The position numbers and the translations under genes were made by a program. Under the pieces are notes generated by a model. The model worked only from the letters and a program-made list of their open reading frames with translations, did not search any database and was not told the DNA's origin. This document shows, piece after piece, positions 32,690 to 41,290 of a DNA stretch of 64,000 nucleotides. The DNA comes from Dyella sp. S184 (GTDB lineage Bacteria > Pseudomonadota > Gammaproteobacteria > Xanthomonadales > Rhodanobacteraceae), in assembly GCF_009766065.1 (NCBI RefSeq), contig NZ_LMUE01000002.1, positions 183,599 to 247,598 of the forward strand. The letters run 5' to 3'. Position 1 is the first letter of the stretch. Every line of letters begins with the position of its first letter.

Positions 32690-33670
32690 ATGGCACAAAT
32701 CACTCTTATCGAAGCCGTCACCCAGGCGCTCGCTTATGAAATGGCCCACGACGACAGCGTCATGGTGCTGGGCGAGGATGTCGGCCTCAACGGCGGTGTA
32801 TTTCGCGCCACCCAGGGCCTGCAGGAAAAATTCGGCGAGCTGCGCGTGCTGGACACGCCGCTGGACGAAACCACGATTGCCGGTGTGACGGTGGGTCTCG
32901 CCGTGCAGGGCATGAAGCCGGTTGCAGAGGCGCAGTTCGAAGGCTTCATCTATCCGATGATGGAGCAGATCGCCTGCCATGCTGCACGCATGCGCAACCG
33001 TACCCGCGGCCGCCTCACCGTGCCGGCGGTGTTCCGCGCGCCGTGGGGTGGCGGCATCCGCGCACCGGAGCATCACTCCGAAGCGAACGAGCACTTGTTC
33101 ACCAATATCCCCGGCCTGCGCGTGGTGATGCCGTCCTCGCCAGCGCGCGCCTACGGGTTACTGCTGGCCGCGATCCGCGATCCGGATCCGGTGATGTTCT
33201 TCGAACCGAAGCGCATCTACCGCCAGTACAAGGAAGAGGTGCCGGACGATGGCGAGGCATTGCCGCTGGACGTGTGCTTCGTGCTGCGCGATGGCACCGA
33301 CGTGACCCTGGTGACCTGGGGCGCGCAGGTGAAGGAAGCGCTGGAAGCTGCCGATGAACTCGCTGCGCAAGGCATCAGCGCCGAAGTGATCGACGTCGCC
33401 ACGTTGACCCCGCTGGACTTCGACACGATTGCTGAATCCGTACAGAAAACAGGCCGCTGCGTGATCGTGCATGAAGCACCGAAGACGGCTGGCTTCGGCG
33501 CCGAGATCGCCGCTCGCCTGGCCGAGGAGTGCATGTACGACCTGCTCGCGCCGGTCGAGCGCGTCACCGGTTTCGACACGCACATCCCGCTGTTCCGCCT
33601 GGAAATGAAATACATGCCGAGCGTGGAGCGCGTCGTCGACGCCGCCAAGCGCACCCTGGCCGCCAGCTAA
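32690..33670 (+). CDS. pdhB: 2-oxo acid dehydrogenase E1 component, beta subunit
   Basis: 326 residues, starting three bases after the alpha-subunit stop. Typical E1 beta motifs are VLGEDVGLNGGVFRAT, DTPLDETTIAGVTVGLAVQG, RAPWGGGIRAPEHHSEA, and TPLDFDTIAES near the C-terminal transketolase-type domain. It completes the alpha2-beta2 E1 enzyme. Confidence 0.95.
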   Translation: MAQITLIEAVTQALAYEMAHDDSVMVLGEDVGLNGGVFRATQGLQEKFGELRVLDTPLDETTIAGVTVGLAVQGMKPVAEAQFEGFIYPMMEQIACHAARMRNRTRGRLTVPAVFRAPWGGGIRAPEHHSEANEHLFTNIPGLRVVMPSSPARAYGLLLAAIRDPDPVMFFEPKRIYRQYKEEVPDDGEALPLDVCFVLRDGTDVTLVTWGAQVKEALEAADELAAQGISAEVIDVATLTPLDFDTIAESVQKTGRCVIVHEAPKTAGFGAEIAARLAEECMYDLLAPVERVTGFDTHIPLFRLEMKYMPSVERVVDAAKRTLAAS

Positions 33671-33690
33671 CCTTCAACGGACCCGATCCC

Positions 33691-35088
33691 ATGGCTGATA
33701 TCAAGACGTTCTACCTGCCCGACCTTGGCGAAGGCCTGCCCGACGCCACCATCGTCGAGTGGCACGTGAAGGTGGGCGACAGCATCAAGCTCGACGCGCC
33801 GCTGTGCTCGATGGAGACCGCCAAGGCGGTCGTCGACGTGCCCTCGCCGTACACCGGTAAAGTGACCAAGTTGCACGGCGCCACTGGCGACATCATCGAG
33901 ACCGGCTCCGCGCTGGCCGAGTTCGAACCGGATGCGAATGCCAAGCAGCGCGCCGAATCGCAGGATACAGGCCACCAGCATGGCCCGAAGAAAAGTGTCG
34001 GCAGCCCGGCCGCGGACGACAGTCACAAGGTGGTCGCTTCGGATGAAGGTGGCGAAGTCGAAGAGACTGTCGCGGCGCGCGAGGACGAAGGCACCGTGGT
34101 CGGCGCGATGGTCAGCGGCAGTCATGTGCACGTCGAACAGGCCGCCAGCATCGGCGGCGTGAAGGCCGTGCCTGCCGTACGCGCGCTGGCGAAGAAGCTC
34201 AAGGTCGACCTGACCCGCGTGCATCCGAGTGGCGCCGATGGCGTGGTGACCATGAAGGACGTCAAGGACGCCGCCGCCAACGGTTCGGCCGCGCTCGGGG
34301 CCGCTCCGGCGCGTGGCGTGCCCGCCTCCGCCGGCCGTCATCTGGCGCCCGAGCTGCCGCAGCCTGGCCATGCTCCACAAGAGCAGGCGCGCACCACCAC
34401 TTCGCTCGCTGGCAAGCCGGTGCGTACTGCGCCGCCATCGCAGCAGGCCAGTGGCCAACCGGAACAGTTGAAAGGTGTACGTCGCAACATGGCCCGCGTG
34501 ATGGCCGACGCCCACGCCCAGGTCGTGCCGACCACCCTGGTCGACGACGCCGACCTGCACGCCTGGATCGGCAAGCAGGACATCACCGCCCGCCTGATCC
34601 GCGCGATCGTGTTTGCCTGCAAGACAGTGCCGGGCTTGAACGCCTGGTTCGACGGCAAGAACCTCACTCGCACCCTGCATCCGCATGTCGACATCGGCAT
34701 CGCGGTGGATACCGACGACGGCCTGTTCGTGCCGGCGCTGCGCAACGCCGACGTGCTCGACGGCGCCGGCATCCGCGCCGCGATCAAGCGCCTGCGTACG
34801 CAGGTCGAGGATCGTTCGATCCCGGCGTCGGAGCTGTCCGGCTACACCATCAGCCTGTCCAACTTCGGCATGTTCGCCGGTAGGTACGCGACCCCAGTCG
34901 TGGTGCCGCCGACCGTCGCCATCGTCGGCGCCGGCAAGCTCAGCCACGACGTGGTCGCCGTGATCGGCGGCATCGAAGTACATCGCCGCATGCCGCTGTC
35001 GCTGACCTTCGACCACCGCGCCGCAACCGGCGGTGAAGCTGCGCGCTTCCTCAAGGCGATGCTCGACGATCTGGCGCGGCCGAACTGA
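33691..35088 (+). CDS. 2-oxo acid dehydrogenase E2 component (dihydrolipoamide acyltransferase)
   Basis: 465 residues from ATG 33691. Domains in order: one lipoyl domain (lipoylated Lys in SMETAKAVVDVPSP, residues 1-80), a charged His/Ala-rich linker, a peripheral subunit-binding domain (VPAVRALAKKLKVDLTRVH, about 155-195), an Ala/Pro linker, and the catalytic domain (about 250-465). The active-site block reads FDHRAATGGEAARFL: the usual HRxxDG has Thr in place of the catalytic Asp. No E3 gene follows. The operon ends in a strong terminator. Confidence 0.93.
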   Translation: MADIKTFYLPDLGEGLPDATIVEWHVKVGDSIKLDAPLCSMETAKAVVDVPSPYTGKVTKLHGATGDIIETGSALAEFEPDANAKQRAESQDTGHQHGPKKSVGSPAADDSHKVVASDEGGEVEETVAAREDEGTVVGAMVSGSHVHVEQAASIGGVKAVPAVRALAKKLKVDLTRVHPSGADGVVTMKDVKDAAANGSAALGAAPARGVPASAGRHLAPELPQPGHAPQEQARTTTSLAGKPVRTAPPSQQASGQPEQLKGVRRNMARVMADAHAQVVPTTLVDDADLHAWIGKQDITARLIRAIVFACKTVPGLNAWFDGKNLTRTLHPHVDIGIAVDTDDGLFVPALRNADVLDGAGIRAAIKRLRTQVEDRSIPASELSGYTISLSNFGMFAGRYATPVVVPPTVAIVGAGKLSHDVVAVIGGIEVHRRMPLSLTFDHRAATGGEAARFLKAMLDDLARPN

Positions 35089-35106
35089 ACCGAGTTGTCA
35101 TGCATC

Positions 35107-35142
35107 AACAAACAGGGCGCCTTCGGGCGCCCTGTTTGTTTT
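35107..35142. terminator. Bidirectional terminator after the E2 gene
   Basis: Fifteen-base stem AACAAACAGGGCGCC / GGCGCCCTGTTTGTT with TTCG loop, between converging genes. Confidence 0.93.
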
Positions 35143-35152
35143 CAGTCGCAGC

Positions 35153-35806
35153 TCAGTAGTCGCGCACGTCCAGCAGCATGAAACAACGGGCGCTGTAGTC
35201 GCGCACGCTCAGCGGCCACGCGACGGAATCGAGCGCAAGCGTTCCCGCGGTCCAGGGTTCGTTGTCCAGCAGCGCTTCGCAACGCGCATTGCCGTCCGTC
35301 CCGTGCTGGTGCACCAGCCGTAGCCAATGCAGCTCCGGTGCCAGCACTTCACGCTTCAATGCAGCCTCGATGGCTTCCAGCGCCTCCGATGAAATGGCCG
35401 CGATGCTTTCGTCGGCACCACGCAACGTGAACGGGCCGATGAATACGTCCCACGTGCGTACGCCGATCTCCCATGCGGCGATCCGCATCTTGCGGTCGTC
35501 GGTGACGTACCAGCAGGCGGCCAGCAGCAGATGGAAGGCATTCTGCTCGAACGTATGCAAGGCATCGCGACAACCGGCATCACCGTTGCCGATACCGGCG
35601 AAACTCTCCTCAATGCGGCGCTCCTCGCTCAGCACCACGTCGACATCGAGGCGACCCGGCTCACCCGCACTGCCCTCATGCCATTCGGCACGAATCGCGG
35701 GGAAATCGTCATCGGTGACCAGCCAGCCATCCTCGTCTGCTTCGAGCTCGACATCGTGCCGCTCGAACAATCGCAACAGGTATTTCTGCAGCGCTGCACT
35801 ATCCAT
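35153..35806 (-). CDS. DUF6348-like protein
   Basis: 217 residues from ATG 35806, which overlaps the stop of the upstream metallopeptidase-like gene (ATGGATAG), so the two are coupled. The protein is acidic and soluble without a signal peptide. IEESFAGIGNGDAGCRDALHTFEQNAFHLLLAACW, WEIGVRTWDVFIGPFTLRG and EALLDNEPW resemble DUF6348, a family of unknown function often linked to immunity-like neighbourhoods. The family name is from memory of the pattern and should be treated as tentative. Confidence 0.7.
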   Translation of the reverse strand: MDSAALQKYLLRLFERHDVELEADEDGWLVTDDDFPAIRAEWHEGSAGEPGRLDVDVVLSEERRIEESFAGIGNGDAGCRDALHTFEQNAFHLLLAACWYVTDDRKMRIAAWEIGVRTWDVFIGPFTLRGADESIAAISSEALEAIEAALKREVLAPELHWLRLVHQHGTDGNARCEALLDNEPWTAGTLALDSVAWPLSVRDYSARCFMLLDVRDY

Positions 35807-36326
35807 TGTCACTCCGGTTGTCTGCGTTGACCGTTGCTGGAAGCTCACGCCAGGTCAGGTACATGCGCAGGTCGAATTCTCGCTGGTGGTAATCCGGCAA
35901 CATGTACGTGCATAGCTGGTAGAACGCCTTGTTGTGATCCTGTTCTTTCAGATGCGCCAGTTCGTGCACCACGATCATCTGCAGGAATTCCGGTGCGGCG
36001 GCCTTGAAAAGTGCGGCCACACGGATTTCCTTCTTCGCCTTGAGCTTGCTGCCCTGCACGCGCGAGATCGCGGTATGCAGACCCAGCGCGCGCTGCACCA
36101 CGTCGAGCTTGCTGTCGTAGAGCACCTTGTCGATGACCGGTGCGTTTTTAAGGTATTGCTGCTTCAGATCCATCGTATAGGTGTAGAGCGCCTTGTCGCT
36201 CTGCACCGCATGGCGATCCGGATACTGCTTCGCCAGATGCTCGCCCAGGCGCTGCTGCGCGATCAGCTGCCGCACCTTGTCCTGTAACGCAGCGGGGTAG
36301 GCTTGGAGATATTTGAGCGGAAACAT
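35799..36326 (-). CDS. YgjP-like (WLM/M48-type) metallopeptidase domain protein
   Basis: 175 residues. The zinc motif VVHELAHLKEQDHNKAFYQL (HELxH plus a downstream His) matches the YgjP/WLM metallopeptidase group. A basic N-terminal part (LKYLQAYPAALQDKVRQLI, YTYTMDLKQQYLK) precedes it. No signal peptide is seen, so it is cytoplasmic. It is coupled by overlap to the DUF6348-like gene; no substrate is known for the family. Confidence 0.82.
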   Translation of the reverse strand: MFPLKYLQAYPAALQDKVRQLIAQQRLGEHLAKQYPDRHAVQSDKALYTYTMDLKQQYLKNAPVIDKVLYDSKLDVVQRALGLHTAISRVQGSKLKAKKEIRVAALFKAAAPEFLQMIVVHELAHLKEQDHNKAFYQLCTYMLPDYHQREFDLRMYLTWRELPATVNADNRSDNG

Positions 36327-36405
36327 GGGGAGTATTCTCGCACTCCATCACGTTGCGCGTTAAGGTGCAGACGAGTGCTCCCAACTCTCACCCGGGAGGC
36401 GCCCC

Positions 36406-36772
36406 ATGCATCACGGCAGGCTCAGTACCATCGTCATCGACTGCTACACCGACGATCTCGTTGCAGCGACGAAGTTCTGGAGCCACGCCCCGGGCAAATC
36501 GATCGCCCAAGCCGATCAGGGTTGTGACGGAAAATACGCCGAGCTGCAGACCGCCGCGGATGAACACATCATTACTTCTGCAGAAGGTGGATCACGTCAG
36601 TCGCATTCACCTGAACATCGAAGCCGATGATCTGCAAGCCAAGGCGGCCCGACTGGAGGGCCTGGGCGCCCGTCGTGCCGGGTTGGTACGCGACCGCTGG
36701 TGGTTGATGGAGGCGCCCAACGGCCATCGGTTCATGTCACATGAGGAATCGCTTGTGCTGCCGGAGTTATGA
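36406..36772 (+). pseudogene. VOC (glyoxalase) family gene broken by a frameshift
   Basis: The first half (MHHGRLSTIVIDCYTDDLVAA...) reads in the frame starting at 36406 as far as DEHII. The second half (LLQKVDHVSRIHLNIEADDL through to PNGHRFMSHEE, stop at 36772) reads one frame over. Together they give a full VOC domain of about 120 residues. One extra base near 36570-36580 (ATTACTT) explains the shift. It may be a real pseudogene or a sequencing error; no compensating slippery site is evident. Confidence 0.75.
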
Positions 36773-36813
36773 ACGCCGCTTGCGACTGAAACGGTTGCGA
36801 CTGCTGCTTGGCA

Positions 36814-36924
36814 AGTCTGCCGTGATCGGCACCGTGGTGGCTTCGCGCTACAGGGGGATTAGAGTACGTTGCGTATCGACACGAATTACCAGTGTGTCGC
36901 CCACGGTGCCGATCACGGCAGACT
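36814..36924. repeat. 111-bp element with perfect 24-bp inverted ends
   Basis: The 24 bases at 36814-36837 (AGTCTGCCGTGATCGGCACC and four more) are repeated in inverted form at 36901-36924, with a 63-bp loop. The unit lies between the broken VOC gene and the 3' end of the TpgA-like gene. It could be a miniature inverted-repeat element or a very long terminator; no transposase is near. Confidence 0.6.
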
Positions 36925-36931
36925 CGCCGTA

Positions 36932-37789
36932 TCAGGATTGCAGTCGAGCCACCCCATTCAGCTCGACTCGACGATTGGGTGCCAGGCACGCAATCAGCTC
37001 GGGGCGCACGGCGTTCGAGCACTGCACGACCGGATCCGCCTTGCCGCGACCGTCCACACGTATGGCCGTGGTCGGCACACCTCCAGCGACAAGGTAGTTG
37101 CGCACGGCATCGGCCCGACGCTGTGACAACGCGAGGTTGTAGCTGTCGCTGCCGATACGGTCGGTATAGCCGATGACAAGGATGTCCTCGACCTGGCTGG
37201 CCGAACGTATTTTCTGCAGCAAATCGTCAAGCTGCTCGCGCCCTTGTGCTTTCAATTCTGCGCGATTGAAATCGAACAACGCATCGGATGCCAGGCGCAT
37301 GGGGGCAAGATGCATGGACTCTTGCTGCGGCAGCGGCAGCGGCGCCGCGACGACAGTTGGCACCAGCCTTTCAAGCACGGACTTGCATGCCTCCGGTTTC
37401 CAGTAGAACCCACTGGCAAGGTGATCCTTGTCGAATGCCACCTGGTATTGGCAGCGGAAGAAACCGTCACCGCCCTCGGGTTTTCGGAAGTCAAAGATGT
37501 AGTTCCACTTCCGCACGCCAAACACACCTTCGCTGAAATGTGGCGCACCCAGCAACGCATACAACTGATCCTTGGTCATGCCGGGGGCTACATTCCGCAG
37601 GTTTTCCAGATTGACGAACGTCCCCTCAGGCCTGCTCGCATGTGCCGGATCGGGAAACGCAATACTCCCGCCATCATCGGCACCGGCAGACGGCGCTTGC
37701 CCATGCATCGTGCCGCAGCCTGCCGTCAGCATCAGTCCCGCCAATACCGCCGGCAACACTGCCCCTCTACACCCTGTAAGTAATTGCAT
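36932..37789 (-). CDS. TpgA-like lipoprotein: SmpA/OmlA-type domain plus OmpA C-terminal domain
   Basis: 285 residues. After a lipobox (LMLTAGCG) comes a BamE/SmpA-like domain (LENLRNVAPGMTKDQLYALLGAPHF, residues 60-85 and on), then an OmpA-type peptidoglycan-binding domain (FDFNRAELKAQGREQL, VIGYTDRIGSDSYNLALSQRRADAVRNYL, ending NRRVEL). This domain order is that of TpgA, which anchors the trimeric autotransporter AtaA to peptidoglycan in Acinetobacter. Here it lies 58 bp downstream of a trimeric autotransporter gene on the same strand, which supports the same role. Confidence 0.87.
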   Translation of the reverse strand: MQLLTGCRGAVLPAVLAGLMLTAGCGTMHGQAPSAGADDGGSIAFPDPAHASRPEGTFVNLENLRNVAPGMTKDQLYALLGAPHFSEGVFGVRKWNYIFDFRKPEGGDGFFRCQYQVAFDKDHLASGFYWKPEACKSVLERLVPTVVAAPLPLPQQESMHLAPMRLASDALFDFNRAELKAQGREQLDDLLQKIRSASQVEDILVIGYTDRIGSDSYNLALSQRRADAVRNYLVAGGVPTTAIRVDGRGKADPVVQCSNAVRPELIACLAPNRRVELNGVARLQS

Positions 37790-37846
37790 GACTTATGCCC
37801 CTTCTTCAATCTTGGCCCAAGGAAATCGCGCGCGAAGCCTCACCAT

Positions 37847-40800
37847 TCACCACTGCGTGCCAGCACCGATCGCCACACCCGTATCGCCGCGACTGTCGGT
37901 GGATCCGGTCAACTTGTAGACCCAGCGACCATTCTCGGAAATGGTTGAAATGCCGACCGCAAGACTGGATTCGCCACGGAACGTGCCGGCTGCAACCGAC
38001 GCCATGCTCTTTCCTGGCTCGTACGCCTGCGGAAGCCCCGCCATGGCCATGGCAGCCGCGATGCCGGCATTGGCTTGATGGCTCGCCTGCTGGACCTGTC
38101 CGTTGGTATACGCAGCGGCCCAGTTTTCAGCCTGCTGGACGCCCCCATTCAATTGACTCACGTTGACTGCGTCGGTATCTGCGGTTCCGGGAGCCACGTT
38201 GTGAATCATCGTGTTCCCCGTGCCATTGCCCAAGCTCACATTGCTATAATCGACGCTACCATCCGAGTTGGTGTCATAACGTACGTTACCGGCAGTGGAT
38301 GCAGCCACCGACGACGTGAGCTGCCCCACATTCACTGCATCGGTGGTCTCGGTACCAGCAGCCACGTTGGTGATCTGCCGGTCGTTCCCGGCGGCACCCA
38401 CCGACACGGTGTTATCGCGATCGGCCACCGATCCCGCACCGATCGCCACCGAATTGTTCGCCGTAGCCGTGGCCGCATTGCCCACAGCAACGCTGTTGGT
38501 GCCACTTGCCGCGGCCACCGGTCCGATGGCTATGCTGTTGGCACCGCTTGCGCTCGAGTTAGCCAAGGTCGAGTTGACGTTGAAGTACTTCACACCTCCG
38601 TTAGTGCCCGGAGCAGCATTGATGAAATCGTTGTACAGGCTGTAATTGCTGTAGATGTTGGTGGGGTCCTGGGTCCAGTGCCACAGCTGGGAACCGTTCA
38701 CCGCGTCCGTGCTGGTAGCAGTCTCGGCGCCAACCGCCAAGTTGGTAATACCGACCGGCGCACCACTATTGTCACCTGTCAGCGTGACCGTGTTGGTTGG
38801 ATTACCCAAGGCATCGGCGTCGTACTTCACTGCCAGGTTGTTCACCGCTTGAACCTGGGTCCCCACGCCCTCCAACTGCGCCACGTTGACCGCGTCGTCG
38901 GCCGCTGAACCGGCCGCCACACCGGTGATCTGACGATTGCCAATATTGACCTCACCGGCCGAGCTCTGCAGCGCCGTCAGGCCGTAGGCCGTGTAGTTGG
39001 TGAGTGCGCCGACCAGCGTGGTCGAACCGTTGCCCAACGCAATGCTGTTGGCCATGCTGGCGTCGGCTCCCGCACCGAGCGCAAGCCCGTTGTCGCCGGC
39101 AGCGGTGGCGCCATTGCCCATGGCCACGCTGCTGACACCTCCGGCGTTGGCCAATGGACCGGCCGCTACGCTGTTGGCGCCGCTGGCATCCGCGCCAGCC
39201 AGGATCGAGTTGGCCTGGAAATACTTCGTGCCAGTGTTATTGATATTGGTGATGCTGTTGTCGGTCGCAAACAGCTGCGCACCGTTCACCGCGTCCGTAC
39301 TGGTGGCGCTGAGCGCGCCCTGGTGCAGGTTGGTGATCGTGGTGCCTCCGGTCACGCCGCCATCCGTGCTGGTCGGACCAGCCAGGGTCACGATCGTGTC
39401 GCTGGGATCGTCGTACTGCACCGAGTTGGCCGCCAGCGCTCCCACGCCTTCCAACTGCGCCACGTTGACCGCGTCGGTAAGCGCACTACCCGGAGCCACG
39501 TTGGTGATCTGACGCTCCAGACCGGGTGAGCCGATCGATACCTCGCCGGCCGAGTTCTGCAGCACGCCGCCGAGACCGGGGGCAAGGTAACCCGTCACCG
39601 GGCCGCGGTCGGCAATGGACGCAAAGCCCAGTGCCACGCTGTTGATCTGATCCGAAGTAGCATTTGCGCCAAGAATGGTCTGTGCATTGGCCGTGCCCGA
39701 GGCGCTGTCGCCAATCACGACCGAATGCCCGAGACGCGCCGCGTAGTCAGCATCCGGCACGCCCTCAGGATCGGTCGGGCTGGTCAGGGTGCCGTCGCCG
39801 GGAAACGCCGTATTGGCATTCACGAGCGGCAACGTGTGACTGGCGTTGGTGCCGATCACTACTTCCTCCGAGCCGTTCGCCGTCGCGCCATCACCCACTA
39901 GCACTTGATTGTTCTGCGCGGCGTTCACGCCCCAGCAGGATTCTGTGACGAGGCCCGCGACGTTCAGGCATTGGGCTGCCCAAGCTGGAGCAGCACCAGG
40001 AAGTATGAGCCCGAGCAGCCCGTTGGGCGCACCATTGTTGATGTTGTAGATATAACTGTTGGACGTCGAGGCGCCGACCAGGGTGAGATTCGAGTTGATG
40101 CCAGTTTGGCCGACAAAGTTGCCGCCGGTTGAAACAAGCGGCAGTCCGGCCGCGGTCAGGTTGAGCAAAGGCAATCCAAGCGCACTGAGCGTGGAATAGC
40201 CTTGTTCAAAGTTGGCAGTGGACACATGCAGACCACCATTGGACACATAGCCAGGCGTGGGATTGAGTATGCCCAATACGGAGCCCGTGACTAGAAATCC
40301 TTGCGTCGAACCGGAATACGGAATGAGGCCATTGCCGACGATTTGACCGCTGGGATCCGCGCCCGGTACCGGCGCCGGAACATAACCCACCGGCAGATCG
40401 AGCGGGGTGGCCAGGGGTACCGCAGCCGACGGCATAGAAAACATGGGCAAAACCGTCGGACTGGACATCGAGCTTGACATGGGGATCGCGCTCGGCGACC
40501 AATTCTGTGTCTGATAGTCACCGCTCGGAACGTCATCGAGTGGCGATGCCAGCGTGGGTGTAACTAGAGTTGTTGTGACAAGAGCCTTCTGAAGCTTTAG
40601 CTGAGCCGCAGCAGTAGCCTTGGATCCGGCAGCTTGAACCGCAGGGGCCGCTGTGGCGGCGGCCGTCGCAACCGGCAATGGCTGTCCCGACTTTGTGTCA
40701 TTGCCGGATTGAGCCTGTGCGGTAGCCACGTAGACGCAGCAACTCGCGCTCAGCAAAAGCATGCCAAGGAGCCTCGCGACCCCGCTGGCTCCAACAGAAG

Positions 40801-40897
40801 CAGACGTGCACGACCCGTGCTTCGATGACGACAATTCGGAAGCAACGACCAGTGCGTTGCGGGATGTACACCAAACGAGACGATAGATGTGATTCAT
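37847..40897 (-). CDS. Trimeric autotransporter adhesin (YadA-like)
   Basis: 1016 residues from ATG 40897. It begins with an extended signal peptide of type V secretion (MNHIYRLVWCTSRNALVVAS) and a signal sequence ending ATAQAQSG. A unique region of about 300 residues rich in Pro, Leu and Gly follows, then left-handed parallel beta-roll head repeats (GANSIAIG, GTNSVAVG, ANNSVAIG) and several neck/connector motifs of the form DAVNVxQL. The C-terminal 60-70 residues (RGESSLAVGISTISENGRWVYKL onward) form the YadA anchor. It is an outer-membrane, surface-exposed trimeric adhesin. Confidence 0.93.
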   Translation of the reverse strand: MNHIYRLVWCTSRNALVVASELSSSKHGSCTSASVGASGVARLLGMLLLSASCCVYVATAQAQSGNDTKSGQPLPVATAAATAAPAVQAAGSKATAAAQLKLQKALVTTTLVTPTLASPLDDVPSGDYQTQNWSPSAIPMSSSMSSPTVLPMFSMPSAAVPLATPLDLPVGYVPAPVPGADPSGQIVGNGLIPYSGSTQGFLVTGSVLGILNPTPGYVSNGGLHVSTANFEQGYSTLSALGLPLLNLTAAGLPLVSTGGNFVGQTGINSNLTLVGASTSNSYIYNINNGAPNGLLGLILPGAAPAWAAQCLNVAGLVTESCWGVNAAQNNQVLVGDGATANGSEEVVIGTNASHTLPLVNANTAFPGDGTLTSPTDPEGVPDADYAARLGHSVVIGDSASGTANAQTILGANATSDQINSVALGFASIADRGPVTGYLAPGLGGVLQNSAGEVSIGSPGLERQITNVAPGSALTDAVNVAQLEGVGALAANSVQYDDPSDTIVTLAGPTSTDGGVTGGTTITNLHQGALSATSTDAVNGAQLFATDNSITNINNTGTKYFQANSILAGADASGANSVAAGPLANAGGVSSVAMGNGATAAGDNGLALGAGADASMANSIALGNGSTTLVGALTNYTAYGLTALQSSAGEVNIGNRQITGVAAGSAADDAVNVAQLEGVGTQVQAVNNLAVKYDADALGNPTNTVTLTGDNSGAPVGITNLAVGAETATSTDAVNGSQLWHWTQDPTNIYSNYSLYNDFINAAPGTNGGVKYFNVNSTLANSSASGANSIAIGPVAAASGTNSVAVGNAATATANNSVAIGAGSVADRDNTVSVGAAGNDRQITNVAAGTETTDAVNVGQLTSSVAASTAGNVRYDTNSDGSVDYSNVSLGNGTGNTMIHNVAPGTADTDAVNVSQLNGGVQQAENWAAAYTNGQVQQASHQANAGIAAAMAMAGLPQAYEPGKSMASVAAGTFRGESSLAVGISTISENGRWVYKLTGSTDSRGDTGVAIGAGTQW

Positions 40898-41290
40898 TGT
40901 TGCCCCCTGACTGTTGGCAGATCCCGATAGGACCAGCACAACCTAGTCAACACGCGGTGAGATTGAACACGCGCCACAATCTACTGAGGCGCCCCGTATT
41001 CATTAGAGAGCACTGCGCATACTGCCTATGGACTAAATCGGCATGGCACTACGCGTATTTGGCAATGCGTAGGGCGAATGCGGCAAGCGCGTGCACAAAT
41101 GCGGCAATCGTTCGCGCGGAGGTCATCACTCTCAACAACTGTTGCGCCGATGTACTCCAGTTATGGACGGCCGCACGGCACACAAACCTGCTGGCACGCA
41201 TTTGTTGATACGTGCCACAAGAGGGGTGATGGAAAACGGGTTTGCCAAAGCGGACGCGTCGCAACTTCAGGCCGCGGACATGGACGCAAT
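40898..41290. other. Intergenic region upstream of the autotransporter gene
   Basis: About 390 bp with no recognised gene, less GC-rich than its surroundings. It holds a hairpin (CTACGC / GCGTAG near 41050-41075), and presumably the promoter of the adhesin gene. Confidence 0.5.

Noticed and set aside
31568..33094. 508-codon minus-strand frame
   Set aside because: Antisense to pdhA and pdhB, which are complete and recognisable.
33667..35016. 449-codon minus-strand frame
   Set aside because: Antisense to the E2 gene.
38200..39600. Short DNA repeats
   Set aside because: They encode the head and neck repeats of the trimeric autotransporter and are not separate DNA elements.
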